Positions 44,684 to 53,138 of a DNA stretch of 64,000 bases are shown in pieces. The DNA is from Oscillospiraceae bacterium MB08-C2-2. GTDB lineage: Bacteria; Bacillota; Clostridia; Oscillospirales; Ruminococcaceae. The notes below the pieces were generated by a model. The model was not told where the DNA came from and did no database searches. It saw only the letters and a program-made list of their open reading frames with translations. The position numbers and the translations under genes were made by a program. The stretch is from positions 1,138,944 to 1,202,943 of the forward strand of contig CP141729.1 of the NCBI GenBank assembly GCA_035621215.1, in the 5' to 3' direction. Position 1 is the stretch's first letter. Each line of letters begins with the position of its first letter.

Positions 44684-46570
44684 ATGCAACACAAACGAAT
44701 ACACCTTAAAGATATTTTCCTTGGGAAAGCTCTGAAAAATGCTGATTTAAGCCACGAAAAGCTTAATCTGGCGTGGGGGCTTCCCATCATGGCTTCAGAC
44801 GCGGTTTCCTCAGTCGCCTATGCTATAGAGGAAATCCTGCTGGTTCTGGTTCCGGTTTTAGGCTTTGCAGCCGTAGGCTATGTGGATTATGTGGCGCTCC
44901 CTATCCTGCTTCTTTTGCTGATTCTGGCTTTTTCTTATTCCCAAATTATTGACAGCTACCCCAATGGCGGGGGCTCATACATTGTTTCTGCTGAAAACAT
45001 AGGAAAAAAGGCCTCCCTCTTGGCGGCCTCCTCCCTGATTATTGACTATGTCATGACTGTGGCGGTGAGCCTTTCCTCGGCGACAGCTGCTTTTTTGGTG
45101 GCTTTCCCCCAATTTATGGAATACCGGGTTCTGGTGGCTCTGCTGTTCCTTTCAGTGATTACCTTGTTGAATCTCAGGGGCATCAGTGAATCTTCCAAGG
45201 TATTTGGGATTCCCACCTACTGCTTTATAATTGTAATGTTTCTGCTGATTGTAACAGGCCTGGTTCGTTTTTTCAGCGGAACTCTGGTTCCCATCTCCTA
45301 CAGCCATACCCTGCCTCAGCAGCAGGCTCTAACCAGCGGTATGCTGCTGCTCCTGCTGCTCAAGGCCTTTTCCTCCGGCTGCTCGGCTCTGACTGGTATT
45401 GAGGCGGTCAGCAATGCGGTGCCTTCTTTTAAAGAGCCTTCCACCAAGGTGGCAAAGCATGTGCTGTATGTTCTTGTGGGCATCATTCTATTTATTTTTG
45501 GCGGCTCTATTTTGCTGGCTACCCGGCTTGAAGTGGTTCCGGCGCAAGGCCAGACTGTTATTTCCCAGATGGGTGAAGCGATCTTCGGCAAGGGCTTCCT
45601 CTTTTATATTCTACAGTTTGCAACCTCTTTGATTCTGCTTCTTGCCGCCAATACAGCCTATAACGGCCTGCCCACTCTGCTGGCTCTTTTGGCTCACGAT
45701 GACTATATGCCCCATCAGTTTGCCCAACGTGGAAGCAAGCTGAGTTTTTCCAACGGCATTATGTTCATCTTTGTGGTAGGCGGCATTTTGCTGATTGTTT
45801 TCAAAGCGGATACTCACCATTTGATCCCCCTGTATTCGGTTGGCGTGTTTCTTTCCTTTACACTGGCACAGCTGGGAATGGTTTTTAGATGGATTAAAAC
45901 CAAGCAGCCCGGTTGGAGGCATAAGTTCATCATCAACGCTATTGGCACCTTTATGAGCCTTGTGGGTATGGCAATCGTGTTCCTGACCAAATTTGCAGAT
46001 GGAGCGTGGATGCTGGCCATCGCGATTCCTCTGCTCTCCCTGATCATGCTGTATATTCAAAGGCACTATTCTTTTGTAAAGCAAGATGTCATTATCGATG
46101 CCGAGACTGCTAAAAAGCTGTACAAGCCCTGTACAAGTGCCGACCACCTCCCTTGTATTGTGCTGGCCTCCTCCTTCTCCAAGCCTGTTATCAAGGCTCT
46201 CAACTATGCCAATACTATGAGCGCCAATGTAACAGCGCTCCACATCTCGGTGGACAGTGAATCCACCGAGCGCTTCAAGCAGCTTTGGGAACAGACCGGG
46301 ATTGAGGTTCCTTTGGAAATTGTGGAAGCACCCTATCGGGATATTATTCCACCGCTGGAGGAATACATTTCACAGGCGGAAGAAAAACTGGCCAACGGGC
46401 CGATTCTTTCGGTGGTGTTTATCAAGTTTGTGGAAAACCGCTTTATGGATAAGATTCTGCACAACCAAACCACCTATTTTATTGAGCGCAAGCTTCGCTC
46501 CTATCGGCGGGTTGCTTCGGTAATCATCCCTTATCACTATAAAAAGCCGGAAAAATCCGTTCAGCAATAA
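44684..46570 (+). CDS. APC-superfamily permease, KimA/YdaO-like
   Basis: The 628-residue protein has about 12 membrane segments (to about residue 460) and a C-terminal cytoplasmic universal-stress-like domain (about 490-620). The motif GLPIMASDAVSSVAYAIEEIL and the C-terminal LHNQTTYFIERKLR match the KimA potassium importer/APC group of Firmicutes. A potassium or amino acid substrate is therefore possible; I favour potassium with moderate confidence. ATG 44684 follows AGAGAGG; the frame to 44615 is not preceded by a ribosome binding site and overlaps the predicted start of transcription. Confidence 0.85.
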   Translation: MQHKRIHLKDIFLGKALKNADLSHEKLNLAWGLPIMASDAVSSVAYAIEEILLVLVPVLGFAAVGYVDYVALPILLLLLILAFSYSQIIDSYPNGGGSYIVSAENIGKKASLLAASSLIIDYVMTVAVSLSSATAAFLVAFPQFMEYRVLVALLFLSVITLLNLRGISESSKVFGIPTYCFIIVMFLLIVTGLVRFFSGTLVPISYSHTLPQQQALTSGMLLLLLLKAFSSGCSALTGIEAVSNAVPSFKEPSTKVAKHVLYVLVGIILFIFGGSILLATRLEVVPAQGQTVISQMGEAIFGKGFLFYILQFATSLILLLAANTAYNGLPTLLALLAHDDYMPHQFAQRGSKLSFSNGIMFIFVVGGILLIVFKADTHHLIPLYSVGVFLSFTLAQLGMVFRWIKTKQPGWRHKFIINAIGTFMSLVGMAIVFLTKFADGAWMLAIAIPLLSLIMLYIQRHYSFVKQDVIIDAETAKKLYKPCTSADHLPCIVLASSFSKPVIKALNYANTMSANVTALHISVDSESTERFKQLWEQTGIEVPLEIVEAPYRDIIPPLEEYISQAEEKLANGPILSVVFIKFVENRFMDKILHNQTTYFIERKLRSYRRVASVIIPYHYKKPEKSVQQ

Positions 46571-46575
46571 AAACA

Positions 46576-46624
46576 ACAAGGCCCGGAAATCAGCGCAGCC
46601 CCTCTGCTGATTTCCGGGCCTTTC
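46576..46624 (+). terminator. Terminator of the permease gene
   Basis: AAGGCCCGGAAATCAGC pairs perfectly with GCTGATTTCCGGGCCTT across an 11-base loop, then TTCAG. Confidence 0.8.
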
Positions 46625-46646
46625 AGTAAATGTTAGGAGTGATAAT

Positions 46647-46826
46647 ATGGCTATTAAAAGTCTTTCCATCCGCATTGAAGAAGAAATGCTCAACAAGCTT
46701 CATGTTGTGGCGGATTATGAGGGTTGCTCGGCCAACAGCCAAATTCTGATCCTGATTCGGGATTGCCTTGAAGCATACGAGCAGAAGCATGGAAAAATCG
46801 AGCTGTCAGGCGGCTCCAAGCAATAG
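46647..46826 (+). CDS. Small ribbon-helix-helix-like protein
   Basis: The 59-residue protein MAIKSLSIRIEEEMLNKLHV... has the beta-strand/helix/helix pattern of Arc/MetJ-type proteins (SLSIRIEEEMLNKLHVVA, then ANSQILILIRDCLEAYE). GGAG lies 7 bases before ATG 46647. Such proteins bind DNA as dimers; the target is unknown. It starts directly behind the permease terminator. Confidence 0.75.
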   Translation: MAIKSLSIRIEEEMLNKLHVVADYEGCSANSQILILIRDCLEAYEQKHGKIELSGGSKQ

Positions 46827-46978
46827 AGAACCGGTAAGACAGATCTGGGCGAAAAAAATATATTCTGCGCAAAAAATGCGGATACAACTGCCTAAACAAT
46901 GTCTTTGGCCATATTATTGGGCCAAAGCGGCTGACCATTTTACCCCAACATCGCATATACTGTTTCAGGGTGATTACT

Positions 46979-47158
46979 GTGACTCCTTGTGAGCTGAACG
47001 TATTGATTACGGCACTGACCAACTATTTCTTTACCCATCTTACAACAGATGAATTCTATTGCCTGAGCGTTTTTTTCAATGAGCTGAGCAAATCTATGTT
47101 TGCCACCTCCTTGTTTCAAAAACTATGCCCCGGGGATGATTGCAACCGCCCGAAATGA
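46979..47158 (+). CDS. Small conserved-type protein (DUF6774-like)
   Basis: Fifty-nine codons from GTG 46979, opening TPCELNVLITALTNYFF and containing LTTDEFYCLSVFFNELSKSM, resemble short clostridial proteins with a T-x-CEL start and two helices. AGGGTGA lies 5 bases upstream. The function is unknown; the family name is from memory and not verified. Confidence 0.55.
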   Translation: MTPCELNVLITALTNYFFTHLTTDEFYCLSVFFNELSKSMFATSLFQKLCPGDDCNRPK

Positions 47159-47227
47159 CCTCTTCACTTGTATGAAGCCATATGATTTGGGAAAGCTAAC
47201 GTTAAAATATCCTCAGGAGGTCTTATC

Positions 47228-47383
47228 ATGGCCAAGGCAGGTATGCGCCGCCCTGATCCTAGGGAGCCCCACGGTACTGAAAGCAATCACAAACCTCATT
47301 ACCCCAAAAACGATGTTCAGCCCGTTCCCGAGCTTCAGGGAAAGGCCAAACACACAAAAGAAAAGGCTGGCCCCATTCAGTAA
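47228..47383 (+). CDS. Small basic protein, 51 residues
   Basis: MAKAGMRRPDPREPHGTES... is a polar, Pro/Lys/Gly-rich, probably unstructured protein; similar 50-residue clostridial proteins exist as I recall. CAGGAGG lies 7 bases before ATG 47228, a strong ribosome binding site. The following hairpin (47412-47455) ends it. Function unknown. Confidence 0.6.
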   Translation: MAKAGMRRPDPREPHGTESNHKPHYPKNDVQPVPELQGKAKHTKEKAGPIQ

Positions 47384-47410
47384 ATTGGGACAAGCTATCC
47401 CCCAGAAATA

Positions 47411-47590
47411 TCAAAAGCGCAGAAACGAGGATTCATCCCTCCATTTCTGCGCTTTTTCTCTTTTATATGCCCGTGGGTTTTCTGCTTTGCGGCTCACCGG
47501 GTTCAGTTCACCCCAAGTTTTCCTCCGCTCTGCATGCAAAGCCCGTTTTTGCTTTTTTGAAAGTTTTTCCAAAGGAACAAACTTTTCCAT
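47411..47590 (-). CDS. Small basic protein, 59 residues
   Basis: MEKFVPLEKLSKKQKRALHA... is a highly charged helix-forming protein with a KTWGELNPVSRKAENPRAY motif; proteins of this form occur in clostridia and their role is unknown to me. GGAGA lies 6 bases before ATG 47590. Its 3' end overlaps the terminator hairpin of the convergent gene. Confidence 0.6.
   Translation of the reverse strand: MEKFVPLEKLSKKQKRALHAERRKTWGELNPVSRKAENPRAYKREKAQKWRDESSFLRF
47412..47455 (+). terminator. Terminator of the 51-residue protein gene
   Basis: AAAAGCGCAGAAA pairs with TTTCTGCGCTTTT and a T-rich tail follows on the plus strand. The 5' arm is inside the coding end of the opposing gene. Confidence 0.7.
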
Positions 47591-47694
47591 ACTCTTTCTC
47601 CTGTTACTATATATTTGGTTGGTGGCGCAGCATCCAGTTGCGCCATTATCCATTTCATTGCCTAAGCTGATAGAATGAGAGGACAATAGGCCTG

Positions 47695-47872
47695 GCGGTT
47701 ATCTCCAAGGACTTCGCGTCCGTTGAAAAGTCAGTCAGTCATCCTCTCGCTCGCAGCGTTCGATTTGTGCAGGTAGAGCCGCCATCCGGCGCGTTCGTGT
47801 CATCAAACAGATAGAATCGGCAGTGAGAAAAGGATGGTACGCCAATTGTAAATCTGTGATGGGAGCGTGGGG
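47695..47872 (+). ncRNA. Candidate IS110 bridge RNA
   Basis: The leader between the left end and the transposase start is about 180 bases, the length of known IS110 bridge RNAs. It can form a 5' hairpin GGAC-TTCGC-GTCC (47709-47721), and GCCATCC (47780-47786) can pair with GGATGGT (47832-47838) enclosing a 45-base internal loop. No covariance evidence is available. Confidence 0.4.
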
Positions 47873-47874
47873 TT

Positions 47875-49113
47875 ATGAACGCAGTCGGGATAGATATTTC
47901 CAAAGGGAAAAGCATGGTGTCGGTTCTTCGTCCCTTTGGGGAGCTGGTGGCAAAGCCCTATGAGGTACGCCACACCTCCAGTGAACTCAGCGAGCTGACA
48001 AAGCGGCTGAAAAGTCTGGAGGGCGAGACGCGGGTGGTTCTGGAACACACGGGGCGGTACTATGAACCGGTGGCCCAGATGCTGCATGACGCCGGAGTTT
48101 TTGTCAGTGCGGTCAATCCGCTGCTCATCAAGGAATACGGGAATAACTCGCTCCGTAAGGTCAAGACGGACAAAGCGGATGCGCTCAAGATTGCCCGGTA
48201 TGGCCTTGACAACTGGGCCGAATTGCGCCAACATACTCCTATGGATACGATTCGCTACCAACTGAAAAGCATGAACCGGCAATATGGTCTGTACACCAAG
48301 AACAAGACGGCGCTGAAGAACAATCTCATTGCCCTGCTTGACCAGACCTACCCCGGAGTCAACGCCCTCTTTGAAAGCCCCGTTCGTGCGGATGGCAGCC
48401 AGAAGTGGGTGGATTTCGCCGCGTCCTTCTGGCACGTGGACTGCGTAAGGGGTATAGGACAGATCTCCTTCGTGGAGCGTTACCGCAAGTGGTGCAAGCG
48501 GCACGGATACAATTTCAGTACCGCCAAAGCTGCCCAGATTCACGCGGAAGCGAAAGAACTGATTGCCATGCTGCCGAAAAATCCGCTGTCCAAAGTGATG
48601 GTGCAGGAAGCAATTACACAACTGGGTACCGTTTCCAAAACCGTGGAGGTGTTCCGCGCGGAGATGAACCGGCTCGCACAGGAGCTTCCTGAATACGAAG
48701 TGGTTATGGGGTTGTATGGTGCCGGAAAATCTCTCGGGCCGCAGCTTATGGCGGAGATTGGCGATGTTCGCCGCTTTGCACACAAGGGCTCCTTGACGGC
48801 CTTTGCAGGGGTTGACCCGGGCGCAAACCAGTCCGGAAGCTACGAGGCGAAAAGCACGCGTTCGTCAAAGCGGGGCTCTCCGGAACTGCGAAAGACGCTC
48901 TTTATCCTCATGACAATCCTGCTGCAAAAAGCGCCCCCAGACGACCCTGTGTTTCAGTTTTTGAACAAAAAACGAGCCGAGGGTAAGCCCTATCATGTCT
49001 ACATGACCGCTGGCTGTAACAAATTCCTGCGTATTTACTACGGCAGGGTAAAGGAATACATGAATACTCTGGACAAGCCTGTGGATATGGATTCCACTGG
49101 GCTATCTCGCTAA
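47875..49113 (+). CDS. IS110-family transposase
   Basis: The 412-residue DEDD transposase/recombinase has the RuvC-like acidic residues D7 (GIDISKGK), E57 (VVLEHTGRYYEP), D99 and D102 (KTDKADA), and a C-terminal Transposase_20 domain with the serine of AGVDPGANQSGSYEAKS (about S320) followed by SKRGSPELRK. All key residues are present, so the element may be active. ATG 47875 lies behind GGGAGCGTGGGG. The IS110 family uses a non-coding RNA from an element end to pair with donor and target DNA. Confidence 0.94.
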   Translation: MNAVGIDISKGKSMVSVLRPFGELVAKPYEVRHTSSELSELTKRLKSLEGETRVVLEHTGRYYEPVAQMLHDAGVFVSAVNPLLIKEYGNNSLRKVKTDKADALKIARYGLDNWAELRQHTPMDTIRYQLKSMNRQYGLYTKNKTALKNNLIALLDQTYPGVNALFESPVRADGSQKWVDFAASFWHVDCVRGIGQISFVERYRKWCKRHGYNFSTAKAAQIHAEAKELIAMLPKNPLSKVMVQEAITQLGTVSKTVEVFRAEMNRLAQELPEYEVVMGLYGAGKSLGPQLMAEIGDVRRFAHKGSLTAFAGVDPGANQSGSYEAKSTRSSKRGSPELRKTLFILMTILLQKAPPDDPVFQFLNKKRAEGKPYHVYMTAGCNKFLRIYYGRVKEYMNTLDKPVDMDSTGLSR

Positions 49114-49331
49114 ACTCGTTCCGCATAGCTTTGGTCGGCGCTACTGGCGGCGGCCTATTAGTGTTCCACCTTTTCGCGTTGCTGTTTTTCTTCATTTTCC
49201 TATTGACTTCTTATTTGCAGGCTTTTCACAACAGATTCAAGGTGGAATGAGTATAGCACAAAAACAAGGTGCCGTCAAAGGAAAACCTCTCCTGCATCCG
49301 TTAGGCCAAAACAATCTGGGCGGCATGCCGC

Positions 49332-50513
49332 CTATTTTGCTTCGCTCTCTTGGCTCAGACCCGAAAGCCGTTTAGTGCATAGAAATAACCCAATCCCACA
49401 AAGAAGCAAGAGCGGAGACAGCCAATGAAAAGAGCTCCGCTCAAAAATCTGACCAAACAGCGGAGGGATGAGGGTAATACCCGCATAGGCGCTGGCCATT
49501 TGCAGGCTCATAACTCCCTGTGCGTTCTCTTTGCCGAAATAAACCGGGGTTTGGTGCAGCAAAGAAGGAAAAACAGGCGCAAACCCTGTGCCCACCAGCA
49601 CAAATGCCGCCAATGCAAAGGGAACGGGCAGAGGCAGCAGCAGCAAAATCAGCCCGGTGAACATGGTCGCCTCCCCTATACGAATTAAGCCTTCAGAGCC
49701 AATCCGCAGCGAAGCAAAGCCGCTTATAAAACGCCCAAGCGTGATTCCCACAAAGAAAAGGGAGCTCCACCCAGCGGCCGATTCTCCCCCTAGCCCCCGT
49801 GTGTTGACTAAATAACTGGCACCCCAAAGCATAAAGGTGTTTTCCGCCGCTGTATAAAAGAAGAAGGCCAGCATAGCACTGGGCGCACCAGCCAGCCGCA
49901 AGGAATTAAACAATCCCACTCTTTTTTCCGGGAGCTTCTCGGCCTGATTGGGATTAGGCAAGGCTTTGGCTGCCATTTTTTTCCACATAGGCAGAGAAAA
50001 AAGAAGCAGAACCACCAGCACAACCTGAATCATGGCAACGCCAAAATAACCGCTGCGCCAGCCCCCACCCTGCCGGGATAAAAAGGAAATCAGAACCGGC
50101 CCCAGCATAGCGCCCACTCCCCAAGAGCAGTGCAGCCAGCTCATATGGTAAGCCTCATAATGCTCAGCCACAAACTCATTGAGGCCGGAATCCACTGCAC
50201 CTGCACCCAATCCAAGGGGAATAGCAAGAAGCAACAGCCAATAAAAAGACGGCGCATAAGAAAATCCAAGAAGCGCCAGCGCTGTCATGGCAACGCTGAC
50301 CGCTGTGACTTTTCCGGTGCCAAACCGCTGTATAACTCGGTGAGAAAACAGGCTGGAAACAATGGTGCTGCAGGAAATGGCCACCGAGATATACCCGGCA
50401 TTTCGCACCGGTACCCCAAAGGTCTGCTGCATCAAAGGCCACGATGACCCCAAAAGAGAATCGGGAAGCCCCAGACTGACAAATGCCAGATAGATGAGTG
50501 CCAAAAAAACCAT
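49332..50513 (-). CDS. Major facilitator superfamily transporter
   Basis: The 393-residue protein has 12 membrane segments and MFS motifs such as HRVIQRFGTGKV and LGLGAGAVDSGLNEFVAEHY. It resembles sugar-type MFS carriers (FucP/YfkF style), but the substrate is unknown. A perfect palindrome GGCGGCATGCCGCC follows the stop (49319-49332). Start ATG 50513 with GGAGG nearby. It is divergent from the second chemoreceptor gene. Confidence 0.9.
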   Translation of the reverse strand: MVFLALIYLAFVSLGLPDSLLGSSWPLMQQTFGVPVRNAGYISVAISCSTIVSSLFSHRVIQRFGTGKVTAVSVAMTALALLGFSYAPSFYWLLLLAIPLGLGAGAVDSGLNEFVAEHYEAYHMSWLHCSWGVGAMLGPVLISFLSRQGGGWRSGYFGVAMIQVVLVVLLLFSLPMWKKMAAKALPNPNQAEKLPEKRVGLFNSLRLAGAPSAMLAFFFYTAAENTFMLWGASYLVNTRGLGGESAAGWSSLFFVGITLGRFISGFASLRIGSEGLIRIGEATMFTGLILLLLPLPVPFALAAFVLVGTGFAPVFPSLLHQTPVYFGKENAQGVMSLQMASAYAGITLIPPLFGQIFERSSFHWLSPLLLLCGIGLFLCTKRLSGLSQESEAK

Positions 50514-50734
50514 ATATAAGTGCCTCCTGCCGCATTTTATTTAGTAATCTTAAAATACCGGGGAGATATTCGAACATAAACAGATGATAGCACTACTACC
50601 AAATTCTGTCAATTGTAAAGAGCCAAAGTGTTTTCTTAGCCTTACATGAGACAGACCTTTTGTTGTTTTGCTCTATATATTTCCCTGAAAGATTTTACCT
50701 TCTCTTATATATCGCCGATTTTCCCCTCATCAGG

Positions 50735-50762
50735 TGGACTTGCTGGTAAAAAGTAGTATAAT
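50735..50762 (+). promoter_or_regulatory. Putative promoter of the second chemoreceptor
   Basis: TGGACT (50735-50740), 16 bp, TATAAT (50757-50762). A GCCGAT at 50714 recalls a sigma-28 -10 box but has no matching -35. Confidence 0.4.
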
Positions 50763-50899
50763 AACCTTATATTTTATAGGAGAATTGTAGCTTTTATTTT
50801 TTAACCCCGCTTTTGTCTCACAATCGCTCCCCTCCTTTTTGCGGCATGCGAGGGAGAGCACTTTTTGGCAACATTTCCACGATCTAAGGAGGAGTAGGT

Positions 50900-53056
50900 G
50901 TGTTTATGAAAAGAAAAGACAGCCCAAGCAGCACTTCCGGCAAAAAACTCAAGGGAATGAAGACCCTGCGGTCTAAGATTCTGCTTTTTTTGGGTGGATC
51001 TGTTATTCTTTCCTATCTGGCAGTCGGCGGCATGCTGTTAAGCTTAGTAGCAAACTCGGTTTCACATTTGAGCAACAATGAGCTGAGTGCGAAATCTCAA
51101 TCCGCCGCCAACGACATTAAGGGCTATTTTGAGCGATACCTTGAAGTCTCAAAACAGCTTTCTTCCAACAGCCAAATGGAGGCTCTTTTTAACGGAGTGA
51201 AATCAGGCGGAAAAATCGACCGTTATAAGGATTTCACAGCTGTTCGGCGAACTTTGGAAAATGTACATAAATCCAACGAAAGCACCATTCTTTCCGCTTG
51301 GGTGGCGGATGTTGATTCCAGCACGCTGGCCCAGTCGGATGGCTATATTTCCGGGTCTGACTTTCATGTAACCCAGCGCCCTTGGTTTTTAGAGCTGGAT
51401 ATTGCAAAGCAGCCCATTATGACCGAGCCTTATGAGGATTTTGTAACCAAATCCCAGATTGTAACCATTGTGGCTCCTGTATTCAAAAGCGGAACACAAG
51501 AAATCATCGGGGCAACCGGCGTGGATATTCTTCTCGATGATTTGGCCAAGACAATCCAATCCTACACACTGGGCGATACCGGTTTTTATGTTCTGGTTAC
51601 CGGAGCCGGCAAGGTTATTTATCACCCTGTGGGCGAGATCATAAACCAAAGTATTCAAGATGCAGATATGTCCCCCAACATCAAGGAGGCACTGCTCTCT
51701 AAAAGTGAAGGCAGTGTTGAATATTCTTCTTATGGGGTGGATGCCCACGGCTATGTTACCCCGGTGGGAGACACCGGCTGGGTGGTGGCAACCGGGCTGC
51801 CTGCCACTGAATTTTATCAGGAATATACCCAAGTGCTGCGTACTATGCTGATCAGCTTTATCCTTGCACTTGTGCTGGTCTTGATTATTCTGGTGATGAT
51901 CTCCAACGGTATTGTTACCCCCATCAGGAAGCTGACCAAAACAGCGGATCTTATTGCGGAAGGCCGGCTGGATATAGCGGTGGATGTGCAGACACGGGAT
52001 GAGATCGGGCGTATGGGAATCGCTCTCAACCGCACTGTTATGCAGCTTAACCAGTATGCCTCTTACATCGCAGAAATCACCCATGTATTGGACCGTATGG
52101 CACAGGGCGATATGTGCATTCGCCTTGAGCAGGATTATGCAGGGGAATTTTCCGCCATTAAATCCGCTTTTCATCGTATCTCCGAATCCCTGAACCACAC
52201 TCTGCTTTTAATCAACACCTCTGCCAATCAGGTGTATTCCGGTTCTTCTCAGGTTTCCAGCGGCGCACAGGCACTGGCAGCCGGTTCCACCCAACAGGCC
52301 TCCTCAATCCAGCAGCTTTCTTCTGCCATCCACCTGGTGGCTGATCAAGCTGCCGGGAACGCCGCTAATGTCCGCCAAGCCTCCGAGCATATGGGCGAAG
52401 CCGGTGAAAACCTCAGCGAAAGCAACCGCTATATGGAGCATTTGATTACGGCAATGAAGGAAATCGGAGATGCCTCCGCCCAGATCACCAACATTACCAA
52501 GGTCATAGAGGATATCGCCTTCCAGACCAACATTCTGGCTCTCAACGCCGCTATTGAAGCCGCTCGTGCAGGTGCTGCGGGTAAAGGTTTTGCCGTTGTT
52601 GCAGATGAGGTCCGCAATTTGGCGGCAAAATCCTCTGAGGCTGCCAAAAAGACAGCGGAGCTGATCGGGCATTCCGCCCAAACCGTGGCCAACGGTGAGC
52701 AGATCGCACACGACACCGGACTGATTCTGGAGAAAACAGCGAAAAATTCCGCCATGGTGGAAAAGCTGATCAAAGAAATTGATATTGCCTCTGCCCAGCA
52801 AGCAAGCGCCATTGAGCAAATTACCCAAGGCCTTTCGCAAGTATCCGCTGTTGTGCAGACCAATGCGGCCACCGCCGAGCAAAGCTCCGCAGCCAGCGAG
52901 GAGCTGACCGCACAGGCCTCTATACTCCGTCAGGAGGTTGCCAAATTCCGCCTGGAAGAAGAAACCGCTCAGGATTTTAGCCCGGCCCCTGCCCTTTTCA
53001 GTGAACCCAATCGAGCAAACGGGTTTGCTCTGAATGCGCCATCGACAAAATATTAA
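50900..53056 (+). CDS. Methyl-accepting chemotaxis protein with dCache sensor
   Basis: The 718-residue receptor has membrane segments at about 25-50 and 310-335, an extracellular double Cache domain between them (with QRPWFLELD and [12 protein letters not shown]), a HAMP domain (about 336-390) and the signalling domain with tip [18 protein letters not shown]. Double Cache receptors often bind amino acids, amines or other small ligands. The start is GTG 50900 (AAGGAGG at 6 bases) or ATG 50906. The C-terminal tail ends [11 protein letters not shown], like the first receptor. Confidence 0.95.
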   Translation: MFMKRKDSPSSTSGKKLKGMKTLRSKILLFLGGSVILSYLAVGGMLLSLVANSVSHLSNNELSAKSQSAANDIKGYFERYLEVSKQLSSNSQMEALFNGVKSGGKIDRYKDFTAVRRTLENVHKSNESTILSAWVADVDSSTLAQSDGYISGSDFHVTQRPWFLELDIAKQPIMTEPYEDFVTKSQIVTIVAPVFKSGTQEIIGATGVDILLDDLAKTIQSYTLGDTGFYVLVTGAGKVIYHPVGEIINQSIQDADMSPNIKEALLSKSEGSVEYSSYGVDAHGYVTPVGDTGWVVATGLPATEFYQEYTQVLRTMLISFILALVLVLIILVMISNGIVTPIRKLTKTADLIAEGRLDIAVDVQTRDEIGRMGIALNRTVMQLNQYASYIAEITHVLDRMAQGDMCIRLEQDYAGEFSAIKSAFHRISESLNHTLLLINTSANQVYSGSSQVSSGAQALAAGSTQQASSIQQLSSAIHLVADQAAGNAANVRQASEHMGEAGENLSESNRYMEHLITAMKEIGDASAQITNITKVIEDIAFQTNILALNAAIEAARAGAAGKGFAVVADEVRNLAAKSSEAAKKTAELIGHSAQTVANGEQIAHDTGLILEKTAKNSAMVEKLIKEIDIASAQQASAIEQITQGLSQVSAVVQTNAATAEQSSAASEELTAQASILRQEVAKFRLEEETAQDFSPAPALFSEPNRANGFALNAPSTKY

Positions 53057-53085
53057 TATGAGCTTCTCTGCTGACAGCTAAAAAA

Positions 53086-53124
53086 ACTGCCCCTGCCGGG
53101 TTTCCGGCAAGGGCAATCTTTTTA
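53086..53124 (+). terminator. Terminator of the second chemoreceptor gene
   Basis: TGCCCCTGCCGG pairs with CCGGCAAGGGCA with one mismatch, followed by ATCTTTTT. Confidence 0.8.
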
Positions 53125-53138
53125 TGCAAGCTATAGAA

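Larger units (their letters stand above)
47680..49251 (+). mobile_element. IS110-family insertion sequence, boundaries approximate
   Basis: It contains one DEDD transposase gene with non-coding ends on both sides. GAATGAG occurs just outside both tentative ends (47673-47679 and 49245-49251), spanning 1.57 kb, a normal IS110 size, but this may be chance. The hairpin TGGCGCA/TGCGCCA (47623-47645) lies outside. Confidence 0.7.

Noticed and set aside
47803-48783. A 326-codon minus-strand open frame opposite the transposase
   Set aside because: No start signal or recognisable domain and it covers the IS110 catalytic region on the other strand.
50714-50719. Sigma-28 (flagellar) promoter for the second chemoreceptor
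   Set aside because: GCCGAT is present but there is no TAAA box at the required distance.
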